A stretch of 64,000 nucleotides of DNA. Origin: Nocardioides terrigena. GTDB lineage: Bacteria > Actinomycetota > Actinomycetes > Propionibacteriales > Nocardioidaceae. The notes beneath the pieces were generated by a model. It saw only the letters and a program-made list of their open reading frames with translations, was not told the DNA's origin and ran no database searches. Location of the stretch: NCBI RefSeq assembly GCF_003047265.1, contig NZ_PZYY01000005.1, positions 124,001 to 188,000 of the forward strand. The letters run 5' to 3'. A program made the translations under genes and the position numbers. The stretch's first letter is position 1, and each line of letters begins with the position of its first letter. Positions 35,434 to 43,285 of the stretch are shown one piece after another.

Positions 35434-36629
35434 TCGTCGGACTCCTCCCGGGGCAGGGCTGTCATGCGGGCTGGGCTGGGGAGGATCCCCCGGCTCTGGT
35501 CGATTGTGACGGACGACGTCAACGAGAGGTGGTGTCGGCTCGCCCACTGGGCGACCTCGCGCAGCAGGGCCAGGCCCAGGGTGCGGCCGGGACAGGCGTG
35601 TGCCCCGGCCCCGAAGGGCAGCCAGGCCCCCGGGCGGACGTCGTCGCGGTCCCAGCGCTCGGGGCAGAAGGCGGGCAGCGCGGCCGGGGTGTCGGGCGCC
35701 AGGTCGGCACGGCGACCGAGGAGCAGCGGGCTGACCAGCACCATCGCGCCGGCGGGGAGCTGCTGGCCGGCCACTTCGACGGGCGTCGTGGTCACCCGCG
35801 CGGTGAGCCACGTCGGCGGGCTGACCCGCAGCGTCTCCCACACCGCGTGGTCGGGATCGACGGTGCCCTCCGGCCGGGCGGCGATGTGGACGAGGAGCCA
35901 GGACCCGGCGGCGATCGGCACCTGGATCCCGGCCGCCAGCATGGTGGCCACGATGGCGGGGGAGTCGGTGATGCCGCAGCCGTCGAGGACCAGCGCCAGC
36001 GCGTCCTCCAGCGCGAGCCGCGAGCGGTGCTCGGCGCGACGGACCCGGCTCCAGCGCCGGGGTGCCCGGGGGCTGGAGATCACCGGGGCGAGGGCGTCGA
36101 TCCAGGCGAGGACGAGGTCGGCCACCTCGTCGCGCCGGTGGGTGTCGAGGTCGGTGAGCACCGCCGCGCAGGTCGCCCGGGCGATGGGTCGTCGCAGCAG
36201 CTCCATCGCCTCGAGCTCCCGGGCGTCCGGGTGCGGCGAGGGCAGCGGGGAGTCTGCGGCGGCCAGGGCGAGGTGCCACTCGGTGGCGAAGACGGCGCGC
36301 CCGCGCTCCACCTCGACCGGGGTGAGCGGTGTGAAGACGTGGTGGCCGGTGCGGCTCTCACCGGCGCTGGCCGAGAGGTCGGTGCTGCGGCTGACGCTCG
36401 TGGGGAAGTCGAAGGTCGCGGCGTCCATCAGCACCTGCCGGGACTGCTCCGGGGTGGTCGCGAGCCAGGGACCGTCGGGGCCCAGAGGGGTGAGTCCGGC
36501 CGCTCGTGGTGCGGCAAGGACAGCGCCGAGGCGGCCTGGGGCCGCCTCGGCGCTCTCGATCTTGGTGACGGGGCACGAGGTCCCGCCCACGGTGTTGTCG
36601 TTCAGCGACCGGGGCCGCTCGGACGCCAC
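35430..36629 (-). CDS. cytochrome P450, atypical I-helix, next to a small peptide gene
   Basis: About 399 residues, soluble class I type. The heme loop is FGAGAHACPGRTLG, the K-helix ExxR is WETLRVSP, and the PERW motif is CPERWDRDD. The I-helix segment reads MLAAGIQVPIAAGS and lacks the usual Gly-x-(Asp/Glu)-Thr acid-alcohol pair, as seen in some P450s that cross-link aromatic side chains instead of hydroxylating. The start is uncertain: GTG 36629 overlaps the small peptide gene by 28 bases, while GTG 36590 begins 11 bases after its stop. Neither has a ribosome site, so coupling to the peptide is likely. No ferredoxin gene is nearby. Confidence 0.88.
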   Translation of the reverse strand: MASERPRSLNDNTVGGTSCPVTKIESAEAAPGRLGAVLAAPRAAGLTPLGPDGPWLATTPEQSRQVLMDAATFDFPTSVSRSTDLSASAGESRTGHHVFTPLTPVEVERGRAVFATEWHLALAAADSPLPSPHPDARELEAMELLRRPIARATCAAVLTDLDTHRRDEVADLVLAWIDALAPVISSPRAPRRWSRVRRAEHRSRLALEDALALVLDGCGITDSPAIVATMLAAGIQVPIAAGSWLLVHIAARPEGTVDPDHAVWETLRVSPPTWLTARVTTTPVEVAGQQLPAGAMVLVSPLLLGRRADLAPDTPAALPAFCPERWDRDDVRPGAWLPFGAGAHACPGRTLGLALLREVAQWASRHHLSLTSSVTIDQSRGILPSPARMTALPREESDE

Positions 36630-36694
36630 GAGTACATCGCGAACATCTGGTCGGCGGTCTTCTTGGCGGCGCGGCGCTGGATCAGCTTCATCAT
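36602..36694 (-). CDS. 30-residue peptide, candidate precursor for the P450
   Basis: Two successive ATG codons (36694, 36691) follow AGGGAG at 7 bases, one of the better ribosome sites in the region. The peptide starts MMKLIQRRAAKKTADQ, a basic helical leader, then MFAMYSW with three aromatic residues close together, and ends RPSGPGR. The stop lies within the P450 start region, in a different frame from the P450. Short basic leaders followed by an aromatic core are typical of precursors cross-linked by P450s (biarylitides, atropopeptides), so Tyr21 and Trp23 are natural targets. This is inference; the exact sequence matches no family I can name. Confidence 0.55.
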   Translation of the reverse strand: MMKLIQRRAAKKTADQMFAMYSWRPSGPGR

Positions 36695-36719
36695 CGGGGT
36701 GCTCCCTCTTCTCGGGTGT

Positions 36720-36765
36720 ACGACGCCCCAGGGGGTGTGGCGTCGTCGGGAGGCCCGACCTCCCG
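36720..36765 (-). promoter_or_regulatory. two adjacent hairpins in the leader of the peptide gene
   Basis: ACGACGCC (36720-36727) pairs with GGCGTCGT (36739-36746), and CGGGAGG (36747-36753) pairs with CCTCCCG (36759-36765). Upstream, TACGCT (minus 36789-36784) fits a -10, and GTAAAG-G-CTTTAC (36796-36808) is a palindrome near the -35 position overlapping the response-regulator stop. The hairpins could attenuate or stabilise the message. Confidence 0.5.
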
Positions 36766-36804
36766 GCAGGGCTCCGTGAGCCCAGCGTATCGACGGTAAA
36801 GGCT

Positions 36805-37197
36805 TTACGGGGCGGTTCCGGCGGACTTCCCCTCGATGAGGTCCCGCAGCTGCTGTCCGCGCAGGGGCTTCGGCAGCACGCTGGTCACTCCGAGCTCCTG
36901 CAGGACGGCCCGCTGCTCGCCGGCCCAGGCGCTCACCACGACCACGTCGAGGCCCTCGCCGCGGTCGGGGTGCTCGCGCAGCCAGCGCACGACGTCCTCG
37001 CCGCTCATCCGCGGCATGGTGAGGTCGAGCAGCATGATGTCGTAGGAGTTCTGGGCCAGTGCCTCGACCGCCTCCACGCCGTCGGCGGCCTGGTCGGCGA
37101 GGTGCCCGAGACGCACGACCATCCGGGACATCAGGTCACGGATGTCCTCGGTGTCGTCCACCACGAGGAATCGCAGCGGGGCGGCCTGGGTGCTCAC
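36805..37197 (-). CDS. single-domain (CheY-like) response regulator
   Basis: A 130-residue receiver domain: acidic pocket LVVDDTEDI, phospho-acceptor Asp in YDIMLLDLTMPRMSG, conserved Ser in VVVVSAWAG and Lys in VLPKPL. There is no output domain, so it must act by protein contact or phosphotransfer. GTG 37197 stands 6 bases after TAGCCT (minus 37209-37204), a leaderless start. It is first in the minus-strand series regulator, peptide, P450, kinase, with 110 bp before the peptide. Confidence 0.9.
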   Translation of the reverse strand: MSTQAAPLRFLVVDDTEDIRDLMSRMVVRLGHLADQAADGVEAVEALAQNSYDIMLLDLTMPRMSGEDVVRWLREHPDRGEGLDVVVVSAWAGEQRAVLQELGVTSVLPKPLRGQQLRDLIEGKSAGTAP

Positions 37198-37289
37198 GTA
37201 CTGAGGCTAGCGGTGAAGGTGGTCGGGTTTCTCGCGACTTCGACGATGTCCACCACTCGATCTCGTCGATCCCGCCCGCGCGTGGGGGA

Positions 37290-37319
37290 TTGGGAGGCCG
37301 TTCGGGGGCGCCCTATGCT
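37290..37319 (+). promoter_or_regulatory. promoter of tRNA-Glu (TTGGGA, 18 bp, TATGCT)
   Basis: TTGGGA 37290-37295 and TATGCT 37314-37319, 18 bp apart, about 48 bp before the tRNA. Confidence 0.5.
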
Positions 37320-37367
37320 GTACGACGCCTTCGGCCGCGCGGTTCCGACCGTGCTCACCGGGGGCGG

Positions 37368-37440
37368 GCCCCCATCGTCTAGCGGCCCAGGACCCCGCCC
37401 TTTCACGGCGGTAGCGCCGGTTCGAATCCGGTTGGGGGTA
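37368..37440 (+). tRNA. tRNA-Glu (anticodon TTC)
   Basis: Acceptor GCCCCCA pairs with TGGGGGT (G1-U72 wobble, as in other actinobacterial tRNA-Glu), anticodon loop CTTTCAC, T-loop TTCGAAT, discriminator A. 73 bases. Confidence 0.95.
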
Positions 37441-37478
37441 CGGCTGTCACACCGGTCGACGGAGCGGGCCACCCTCGA

Positions 37479-37509
37479 TTGGGAGCCCGGGAAGACGATG
37501 GGTTAGAGT
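37479..37509 (+). promoter_or_regulatory. promoter of tRNA-Asp (TTGGGA, 19 bp, TAGAGT)
   Basis: TTGGGA 37479-37484 repeats the -35 sequence of the tRNA-Glu promoter. TAGAGT 37504-37509 is the -10. Confidence 0.45.
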
Positions 37510-37561
37510 TCCACCGCTTCGCCTCGCGGAGCAGAAACACCGTCACACCAGTAGTTCACCT

Positions 37562-37635
37562 GGCCCCGTAGCGCAGTTGGTTAGCGCGCCGCCCTGTCAC
37601 GGCGGAGGCCGCGGGTTCGAGTCCCGTCGGGGTCG
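37562..37635 (+). tRNA. tRNA-Asp (anticodon GTC)
   Basis: Acceptor GGCCCCG pairs with CGGGGTC (one G-U), anticodon loop CTGTCAC, T-loop TTCGAGT, discriminator G. The CCA end is encoded at 37636-37638. Confidence 0.95.
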
Positions 37636-37640
37636 CCACC

Positions 37641-37676
37641 AGGCCGGCTCGGAGCACACGCTCCGGGCCGGCCTTC
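37641..37676 (+). terminator. intrinsic terminator after tRNA-Asp
   Basis: AGGCCGGC (37641-37648) pairs with GCCGGCCT (37667-37674), continued by CGGAGC/GCTCCG around ACAC, followed by TCT. Confidence 0.75.
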
Positions 37677-37715
37677 TGCATGTGCGGGTGCGGACCGCCC
37701 GCCTACGCTGGCGGC

Positions 37716-38069
37716 ATGCCCGTGGAGATCGAGCCCGACGACTTCGACCGCCTCGTGGAGTCTGCGCTCGACGAGCTCCCCGACGAGATCGCGGTGCTGG
37801 TGAGCAACGTCGTGGTGCAGGTCGAAGCCGACGCACCCGCCGACGACCCGGACCTGCTCGGCATCTACGACGGCGTCGCGCTGACCGACCGGGCCGCCAA
37901 CCACAGCGGCATGCTGCCCGACCGGATCCTGGTGTTCCGCCGGAACCTCGTCGAGATGTGCGACTCGCTCGACGAGCTCCGCGACGAGGTCCGCATCACC
38001 GTCGTCCACGAGATCGCCCACCACTTCGGGATCGGCGAGGAGCGGCTGCACGCACTCGGCCTCGGCTGA
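37716..38069 (+). CDS. minimal zincin-like metallopeptidase family protein
   Basis: A 117-residue protein of the short metallopeptidase (MMP-like/zincin) family. The zinc motif HEIAHHFG is followed by GIGEERLHALG near the C terminus. The N-terminal half is acidic and helical. Leaderless layout: TACGCT (37704-37709), 6 bases, ATG 37716; the upstream in-frame start at 37680 overlaps the terminator and is rejected. Physiological substrate unknown. Confidence 0.8.
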   Translation: MPVEIEPDDFDRLVESALDELPDEIAVLVSNVVVQVEADAPADDPDLLGIYDGVALTDRAANHSGMLPDRILVFRRNLVEMCDSLDELRDEVRITVVHEIAHHFGIGEERLHALGLG

Positions 38070-38088
38070 CTCGTAGGTCCCGAGACCC

Positions 38089-38412
38089 TCAGCCCGCGAG
38101 GACGAAGCCCAGCGCGGCCGCGGCGACCGACAGCACGACGGTCGCGGCGGCGTACGCCAGGCCCCGCCGGCCGAGGTCGACGGAGTGGACCGCGGCCGAG
38201 GAGTACGTCGTGAACCCGCCGCAGAAGCCGGTGACGAGCAGCGCCCACGCGTCCCCGGAGACGGCGAGCCCGGCGAAGACGCCGGCCAGCCCCGAGCCGA
38301 CCACGTTGACCACCAGCGTGCCCGCCGGCCAGCGTCCGTCCAGGGCGTGCGCGACGGCGTACCGCAGCGGTGCCCCGACGGCGGCGCCGAGTGCGACCAG
38401 CAGCGCGGTCAT
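38089..38412 (-). CDS. crcB: CrcB/Fluc fluoride channel subunit
   Basis: A 107-residue protein with four transmembrane helices. Fluc signatures are GAPLRYAVAHA, GTLVVNVVGSGLAGVFAGL and TGFCGGFTTYSS, the last carrying the Phe/Thr residues lining the fluoride path. It exports fluoride passively. Its ATG overlaps the stop of the neighbouring crcB (ATGA), so the two are made together, in agreement with Gram-positive Fluc heterodimers. Confidence 0.92.
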   Translation of the reverse strand: MTALLVALGAAVGAPLRYAVAHALDGRWPAGTLVVNVVGSGLAGVFAGLAVSGDAWALLVTGFCGGFTTYSSAAVHSVDLGRRGLAYAAATVVLSVAAAALGFVLAG

Positions 38413-38804
38413 GCGGCGGCCTCCGTGCGCCGGTGGACGAGGGCCCGGCCGGCCGCGGCCGCGGCCAGGCACAGCAGCAGGGTGCCCGCGGCGTACGCGA
38501 ACGCCACCAGGGCCTCGCCGGTGTCCGCGAGGTCGACGGTCTCGACGGCCATCGCGGAGACCGTCGTGAAGCCGCCGAGCACCCCGGGGCCGAGGAAGCG
38601 GGCGAGCGTGGGGGAGCGGCGTACGACGCCAAGCACGGGCAGGGCGCCCAGCACCAGGCAGCCGACCACGTTGATCACCAGCGTGGCCCACGGGACGGAC
38701 CCGCCGGCCGCGGCCTCGGTGATCGTCCAGCGCAGCACCGCGCCGAGCGCGCCACCGAGCGCGACGGCGAGGAGGTCGCGCGCCGGGAGGGGAGCCCGCG
38801 TCAC
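38409..38804 (-). CDS. crcB: CrcB/Fluc fluoride channel subunit (second copy)
   Basis: A 131-residue paralogue of the preceding protein with a longer N terminus and a basic C-terminal tail. Motifs are GGALGAVLRWTITEA, ATLVINVVGCLVLGAL and LGGFTTVSAMAVET. GTG 38804 overlaps the stop of the RsbW-like gene (GTGA), so three genes are coupled. No fluoride riboswitch was recognised upstream. Confidence 0.92.
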   Translation of the reverse strand: MTRAPLPARDLLAVALGGALGAVLRWTITEAAAGGSVPWATLVINVVGCLVLGALPVLGVVRRSPTLARFLGPGVLGGFTTVSAMAVETVDLADTGEALVAFAYAAGTLLLCLAAAAAGRALVHRRTEAAA

Positions 38805-39736
38805 GAGACGTGCTGGGTGTCGACGCGGCCGGTGTCGCCGCCGTCGGCGTGCCACGACCGCGGCCGCTCGCCGGACAGCTGGCGCACCATCTCGCCGAGG
38901 TACCACAGGTGGAACTCGCGCTGGTCGGGCGTGCGCTGCAGGGAGAGCAGCCGCTCGGCCTTGCAGAAGGCGTCGGCCAGGTCGAACATCTCCATCATCG
39001 TGGAGACGATCGAGGACGCCTCGGGCTCCATCCGCACCGACACGTCGACGGTGCGGGCCCCGGCCTGCCCGGCGCTGCGCACGGCCCGGTGGATCTCGTC
39101 GGGGACCTGGCGCTCGTAGCTGGCGAACATCGCCGAGAGGTCGGCGGCCAGCGGGTAGTGGTCCTGGTGGGCGACGGCGAGCAGGCGCAGCTCGCGCCGC
39201 AGCTCGTAGTACTGCCGGCTGAGGGAGGAGTAGAGCCGCAGATCGACGCCGAGGAAGCGGACCTCCTTGGCGGCGTCGCTGACCGCGCGGGGCTCGTCGT
39301 CGACGGTGCTGTCGATGACGGCCTGCGCGCCGCCGTCCTCGCGGACCTCGGACGCCGGCTCGAACCAGACGACCTTGCCGTCGGGCTCGATGGAGGCCCC
39401 CCACGCCACCGAGCTCATCGCCACGATCGACAGTCCGCGACCGAAGGTGGTCAGGAACTCCTCCGGGTCAGCGGAGGGGGTGGGAGGGCTGGGCGGCTGG
39501 GACGAGCCATCGATGACCTCGATGCGCGGGTGGCTCCTCGTCCCCCGCACGCGTACGGCGATCGGCTCGGCGCCGTGCAGGACGGCGTTGGTGGTGAGCT
39601 CGGAGACCCCGAGCTCGGCGCACTCGACGAGGTCGTCGCGGCCCAGCTCCACGCAGATGTCGCGCACCCAGCGACGCGCATCCGCCACGGCGCGCGGCGA
39701 CGCCGAGAGGGGGAGGGCTTGCTTCGTCAGGGGCAC
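38801..39736 (-). CDS. RsbW-like HATPase protein with an uncharacterised C-terminal domain
   Basis: A 311-residue protein. Residues about 10-130 are an HATPase_c_2 anti-sigma/serine-kinase-like domain (N-box SELTTNAVLHGAE, G1 IEVIDGS, G2-like TFGRGLSIVAMSS, then VVWFEP). Residues about 160-311 are an unassigned helical domain containing LYSSLSRQYYELRRELRLLA and LHLWYLGEMVRQLSGE-like segments. It may be an anti-sigma factor or partner-switch kinase with a sensory C terminus. GTG 39736 has only a weak GGTGAG upstream. It is coupled to the crcB pair. Function otherwise unknown. Confidence 0.7.
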   Translation of the reverse strand: MPLTKQALPLSASPRAVADARRWVRDICVELGRDDLVECAELGVSELTTNAVLHGAEPIAVRVRGTRSHPRIEVIDGSSQPPSPPTPSADPEEFLTTFGRGLSIVAMSSVAWGASIEPDGKVVWFEPASEVREDGGAQAVIDSTVDDEPRAVSDAAKEVRFLGVDLRLYSSLSRQYYELRRELRLLAVAHQDHYPLAADLSAMFASYERQVPDEIHRAVRSAGQAGARTVDVSVRMEPEASSIVSTMMEMFDLADAFCKAERLLSLQRTPDQREFHLWYLGEMVRQLSGERPRSWHADGGDTGRVDTQHVS

Positions 39737-39990
39737 TAGTCACTCACCGGGGGAGGATGTGGGTAGTCCAGCGGGGCGTACGTACCCAGTGCAGTCACCA
39801 ACCAAACACGGCAGTCCGAGATTTGTCCGCGAGCTGGCTGCGACTGGCTGAGTTTCTCGTGGGACGCACGAGATCGCGAGATGTGACGCACGGAACCGGA
39901 CCGACATTTGGGCGCCGGTCGCACGAGGCGGGACAATGGTCACGACGGCGACGCTTCCACACGCGCGCGCACTGCTCCAGGAGGAAAGAC

Positions 39991-41472
39991 ATGTCGAGTC
40001 CCCAGGCCCAGCAGCAGGCACCCCACAAGGTGATCGTGATCGGCTCCGGGTTCGGTGGTCTCTTCGGCACCAAGGCGCTGCGCAAGGCCCCCGTGGACGT
40101 CACCATGGTCGCCAAGACCACGCACCACCTCTTCCAGCCGTTGCTCTACCAGGTGGCGACCGGCATCCTCTCCGAGGGCGAGATCGCGCCCCCGACCCGC
40201 GAGGTCCTCAGCGGCCAGAAGAACGCGCAGGTCCTGCTCGGCGAGGTCACCGGAGTCGACCTCGAGGCCCGCACGGTCACCAGCCACGTCCTCGGCCGCG
40301 AGACCGTCTCGGAGTACGACTCGCTCATCGTCGCCGCCGGTGCGGCCCAGTCCTACTTCGGCAACGACCACTTCTCCGAGTACGCCCCGGGCATGAAGAG
40401 CATCGACGACGCCCTCGAGCTGCGCGGCCGGATCTTCGGTGCCTTCGAGATGGCCGAGCTCGGCGCCAACCGCGGCGACGACATCGACCACCTGCTGACC
40501 TTCGTGGTCGTGGGTGCCGGGCCGACCGGCGTGGAGATGGCCGGCCAGATCGCCGAGCTCGCGCACCGCACGCTCAAGCGCGACTTCCGGGCGATCAACA
40601 CCCGCGAGGCGCGCGTGATCCTGCTCGACGCCGCCCCCCAGGTGCTGCCGCCCTTCGGCCAGAAGCTCGGCGAGAAGGCCAAGGGCGAGCTCGAGAAGCT
40701 CGGCGTCGAGGTGATCCTCGGCGCGATGGTCACCGACGTCGACGAGCGCGGCATCGAGATGAAGTTCAAGGACGGCCGCGTCGAGCGCATCAAGACCGTC
40801 ACCAAGATCTGGGCCGCCGGGGTGCAGGCCAGCCCGCTGGGCAAGACCCTCTCGGAGCAGACTGGCGCCCCGCTCGACCGCGCCGGACGCATCGGGGTCA
40901 ACCCCGACCTCACGCTCCCGGGCCACCCCGAGGTCTTCGTCGTGGGCGACATGATCGCGCTCGACAACCTGCCGGGTGTCGCCCAGGTCGCGATCCAGGG
41001 CGCCAAGTACGCCGCCAAGGAGATCGACGGCCGGCTCACCGGCAAGGCGCCCCAGGGGCCGTTCAAGTACTTCGACAAGGGCTCGATGGCGATCATCAGC
41101 CGCTTCCGCGCGGTCGCCATGGTCGGCAAGCTCCGGCTCACCGGCGTCATCGCCTGGCTGATGTGGCTGGCCGTGCACCTCGTCTACATCACCGGCTTCA
41201 AGAGCCGGGTGACCGCGCTGCTGCACTGGGCCATCTCGTTCCTCGGACGCGGCCGCTCCGAGCGCACCACCACCGAGCAGCAGATCTTCGCCCGCACGGC
41301 GCTGGCCCGGCTGCGCCGCGGTGCCACCGACCTGGTCTCCGAGCCCGGGGCGTACGACGCCGCGCGCCAGATGATGGAGACCACCCGGCGCGAGGAGCTC
41401 GAGGCGATGGCGGCCGAGGAGGCCCGGCTCACCGACTCCGGCGCCCGCGGGGTGCCCGCAGAGCAGCGCTGA
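39991..41472 (+). CDS. ndh: type II NADH dehydrogenase
   Basis: A 493-residue single-subunit NADH:quinone oxidoreductase. The FAD loop is VIVIGSGFGGLFGTKAL and the NADH loop is FVVVGAGPTGVEMAGQIAEL. Motifs AAGVQASPLGKTL and EVFVVGDMIAL follow. The C-terminal membrane segment (LTGVIAWLMWLAVHLVYITGF) is the usual anchor of actinobacterial Ndh. ATG 39991 follows AGGAGGAAAGAC, the strongest ribosome site in the window, so 78 upstream codons are rejected. The 254 bp before it are divergent non-coding DNA in which I recognise no clear site. Confidence 0.95.
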   Translation: MSSPQAQQQAPHKVIVIGSGFGGLFGTKALRKAPVDVTMVAKTTHHLFQPLLYQVATGILSEGEIAPPTREVLSGQKNAQVLLGEVTGVDLEARTVTSHVLGRETVSEYDSLIVAAGAAQSYFGNDHFSEYAPGMKSIDDALELRGRIFGAFEMAELGANRGDDIDHLLTFVVVGAGPTGVEMAGQIAELAHRTLKRDFRAINTREARVILLDAAPQVLPPFGQKLGEKAKGELEKLGVEVILGAMVTDVDERGIEMKFKDGRVERIKTVTKIWAAGVQASPLGKTLSEQTGAPLDRAGRIGVNPDLTLPGHPEVFVVGDMIALDNLPGVAQVAIQGAKYAAKEIDGRLTGKAPQGPFKYFDKGSMAIISRFRAVAMVGKLRLTGVIAWLMWLAVHLVYITGFKSRVTALLHWAISFLGRGRSERTTTEQQIFARTALARLRRGATDLVSEPGAYDAARQMMETTRREELEAMAAEEARLTDSGARGVPAEQR

Positions 41473-41493
41473 CGCGCGTCGTACGACCCCACG

Positions 41494-42777
41494 TCAGTCG
41501 GATGACGTTGAGCTCTCACCCTCGCTCGGCTCGATCTCCTCGTCGGCAGCGTCGTCCTCGGAGGGCGTGGCGGACGGGCTGACCTCGGGCTCGCCCAGCT
41601 GCGCTATCGCGCGCTCGAGCGCGGCGATGGTGACGGCGTCGACGGTGCCGGTCGCCGGCACGCCGAGGTCGGTCTGGAACGCCTTCAGCGCCTCGGTGAG
41701 GGCGGGGGTCCACTCACCGTCGACCGGTCCGGTCCAGAAACCGGCCAGGATCAGTGTCTGCTGCACGGCCGCGGTCGTGGCGACCGACTGCTGCTCCGCG
41801 GCACCGCCCTGCGCGGCCACGTCGGACTGCAGAGCGGCCGCGGTGGCCTTGTCGACCGCGCCCGTGGCCGGCAACCCGTGGGCCTCCTGCAGGGACACGA
41901 CCGCGTCGACGGTCGCGGGACCGTAGACCCCGTCCACCTCCGCGGTGTAGTGACCCGCGAGCGCCAGGGAGTGTTGGAGCGTCGCGGTGACGTCATGGAC
42001 GGCGGATGCGGCCTGCTCCTGCTGCTCGTCGGTCAGGCACCCCACCTCCGAGAAGAGGCGCAGCCACGACATCTCGAGCGCCACCACGGCGGCGTTGAAT
42101 TGCTCGGCGGCGTTCTGCAGCGGTGTCTGGTCGCTGATCCCCTCGAGCGCAGCGTCGAGGTCGGCCTCCGCCTGCTTCACCCGGTCGACCGACGCAGGCG
42201 CCACCTCGGGCACCAGCGTCGTGGCGGTGCTGGTCGGCGTGGGCTCCGGGGACGTGCCCGTCGCCTCGGCGAGCGCGACCTGGGCCTCCGCCAGGTCCTG
42301 CTCGGCCGCCACCACGTCCTCCCGGGCGGCAACCGCATCCTCCGCGCTGGACACCACGTCCTCACCGGGCTCGACGAGGTCGGTGCCGGCCTCCCGGACG
42401 TCGCCGACCGTCGGCTTCGTCGAGCTCAGCAGGTCGCCGTACCGGTCCAGCGCGACGATGTAGTCCTTGGTCTGGTCGCAGAAGGCGGTGGCCGCCGCCT
42501 CCGCCGCCTCCTCCGCGTCCAGGAGATCGGCCTGCGCCGCCTCGACCCTGGCCTGCGCCCTCTCCACGTCGGTGTCGCCGTCGTCACCGCAACCGACCAG
42601 GACCAGGGACGCGAGGACGACAGCCCCCGCGGGTCGCACACCGAGGGCCAGCAGGGGCGAGCCTCGCCGTGGACGCAGGCGCGCGGGGGCAGCTGCGCGG
42701 CGTCTGTCGATCGAACGCACGACGGTTGCGTCCGTCCGGTCGAGATGTCGTGGGTCCTGGCCCCGGTTCTTCGACAT
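41494..42777 (-). CDS. lipoprotein with coiled coil and two peptidoglycan-binding domains
   Basis: A 427-residue exported protein. A long Arg-rich n-region precedes the lipobox LVLVGC (Cys near residue 63). A strongly acidic Ala/Glu/Asp-rich coiled coil follows (about 70-170), then a Thr/Pro linker, a second helical segment and two PG_binding_1 repeats (LQHSLALAGHYTAEVDGVYG and VQQTLILAGFWTGPVDGEW). The tail is acidic, Ser/Glu-rich. It probably tethers the membrane to the wall. ATG 42777 follows GAGGAGCGAAC. Bases 42778-42983 hold no gene. Confidence 0.85.
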   Translation of the reverse strand: MSKNRGQDPRHLDRTDATVVRSIDRRRAAAPARLRPRRGSPLLALGVRPAGAVVLASLVLVGCGDDGDTDVERAQARVEAAQADLLDAEEAAEAAATAFCDQTKDYIVALDRYGDLLSSTKPTVGDVREAGTDLVEPGEDVVSSAEDAVAAREDVVAAEQDLAEAQVALAEATGTSPEPTPTSTATTLVPEVAPASVDRVKQAEADLDAALEGISDQTPLQNAAEQFNAAVVALEMSWLRLFSEVGCLTDEQQEQAASAVHDVTATLQHSLALAGHYTAEVDGVYGPATVDAVVSLQEAHGLPATGAVDKATAAALQSDVAAQGGAAEQQSVATTAAVQQTLILAGFWTGPVDGEWTPALTEALKAFQTDLGVPATGTVDAVTIAALERAIAQLGEPEVSPSATPSEDDAADEEIEPSEGESSTSSD

Positions 42778-42983
42778 GTTCGCTCCTCGCCCTGGTCCGG
42801 GACGTCACGTCGGACGGCGACCGCGTCACTCGGACTGCCGTGTGCCGCGGCTGCGACGGGAAGCCCGTGCCTGGACACCGCGGCAACGGTGGCAGCCCGG
42901 GTGGGCCGCGGGATCACCCGCTTCGGACGAAACGACGGCCCGGCGGTGACGCCGGGGCCAATGGCCATCGCTAGGCTGCGCGT

Positions 42984-43056
42984 GGGCCATTAGCTCAGTT
43001 GGTAGAGCACCGGACTTTTAATCCGTGGGTCGTCGGTTCGAGCCCGACATGGCCTA
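42984..43056 (+). tRNA. tRNA-Lys (anticodon TTT)
   Basis: Acceptor GGGCCAT pairs with ATGGCCT (G1-U72 wobble), D-arm GCTCAGTTGGTAGAGC, anticodon loop CTTTTAA, T-loop TTCGAGC, discriminator A. TAGGCT (42972-42977) lies 6 bases before the 5' end, so the primary transcript begins at or near the mature tRNA. Confidence 0.95.
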
Positions 43057-43285
43057 CCGCGACCACCCCGCCGGGGTCGTCGTCACCTCGCCGTAGCGCA
43101 TCGGGTGCGCAGAGTTCACACGAGTGCGCAGATTCACCGTGGGCTCGGAGGTTTCCTTCGAGCGCTTCCTTGGTAGTGTCTGCACTGCAACAGGTGCAAG
43201 TTCCAGCAGGTAGACGCCCGCGGAGTTTGTGATCCAACGGCGTTTCAGCTTCGGGCCATGCCAGTCCCGCTAGTCGGAGCGACGT

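Noticed and set aside
36602..36694. The 30-codon ORF as the displaced N terminus of the P450 through a frameshift
   Set aside because: The P450 frame already has a normal-length N-terminal region, and the small ORF has its own strong ribosome site and stop; P450 N termini do not resemble its sequence.
38413..38804. Fluoride riboswitch before the crcB pair
   Set aside because: The crcB genes overlap each other and the upstream gene, leaving no non-coding leader for an aptamer.
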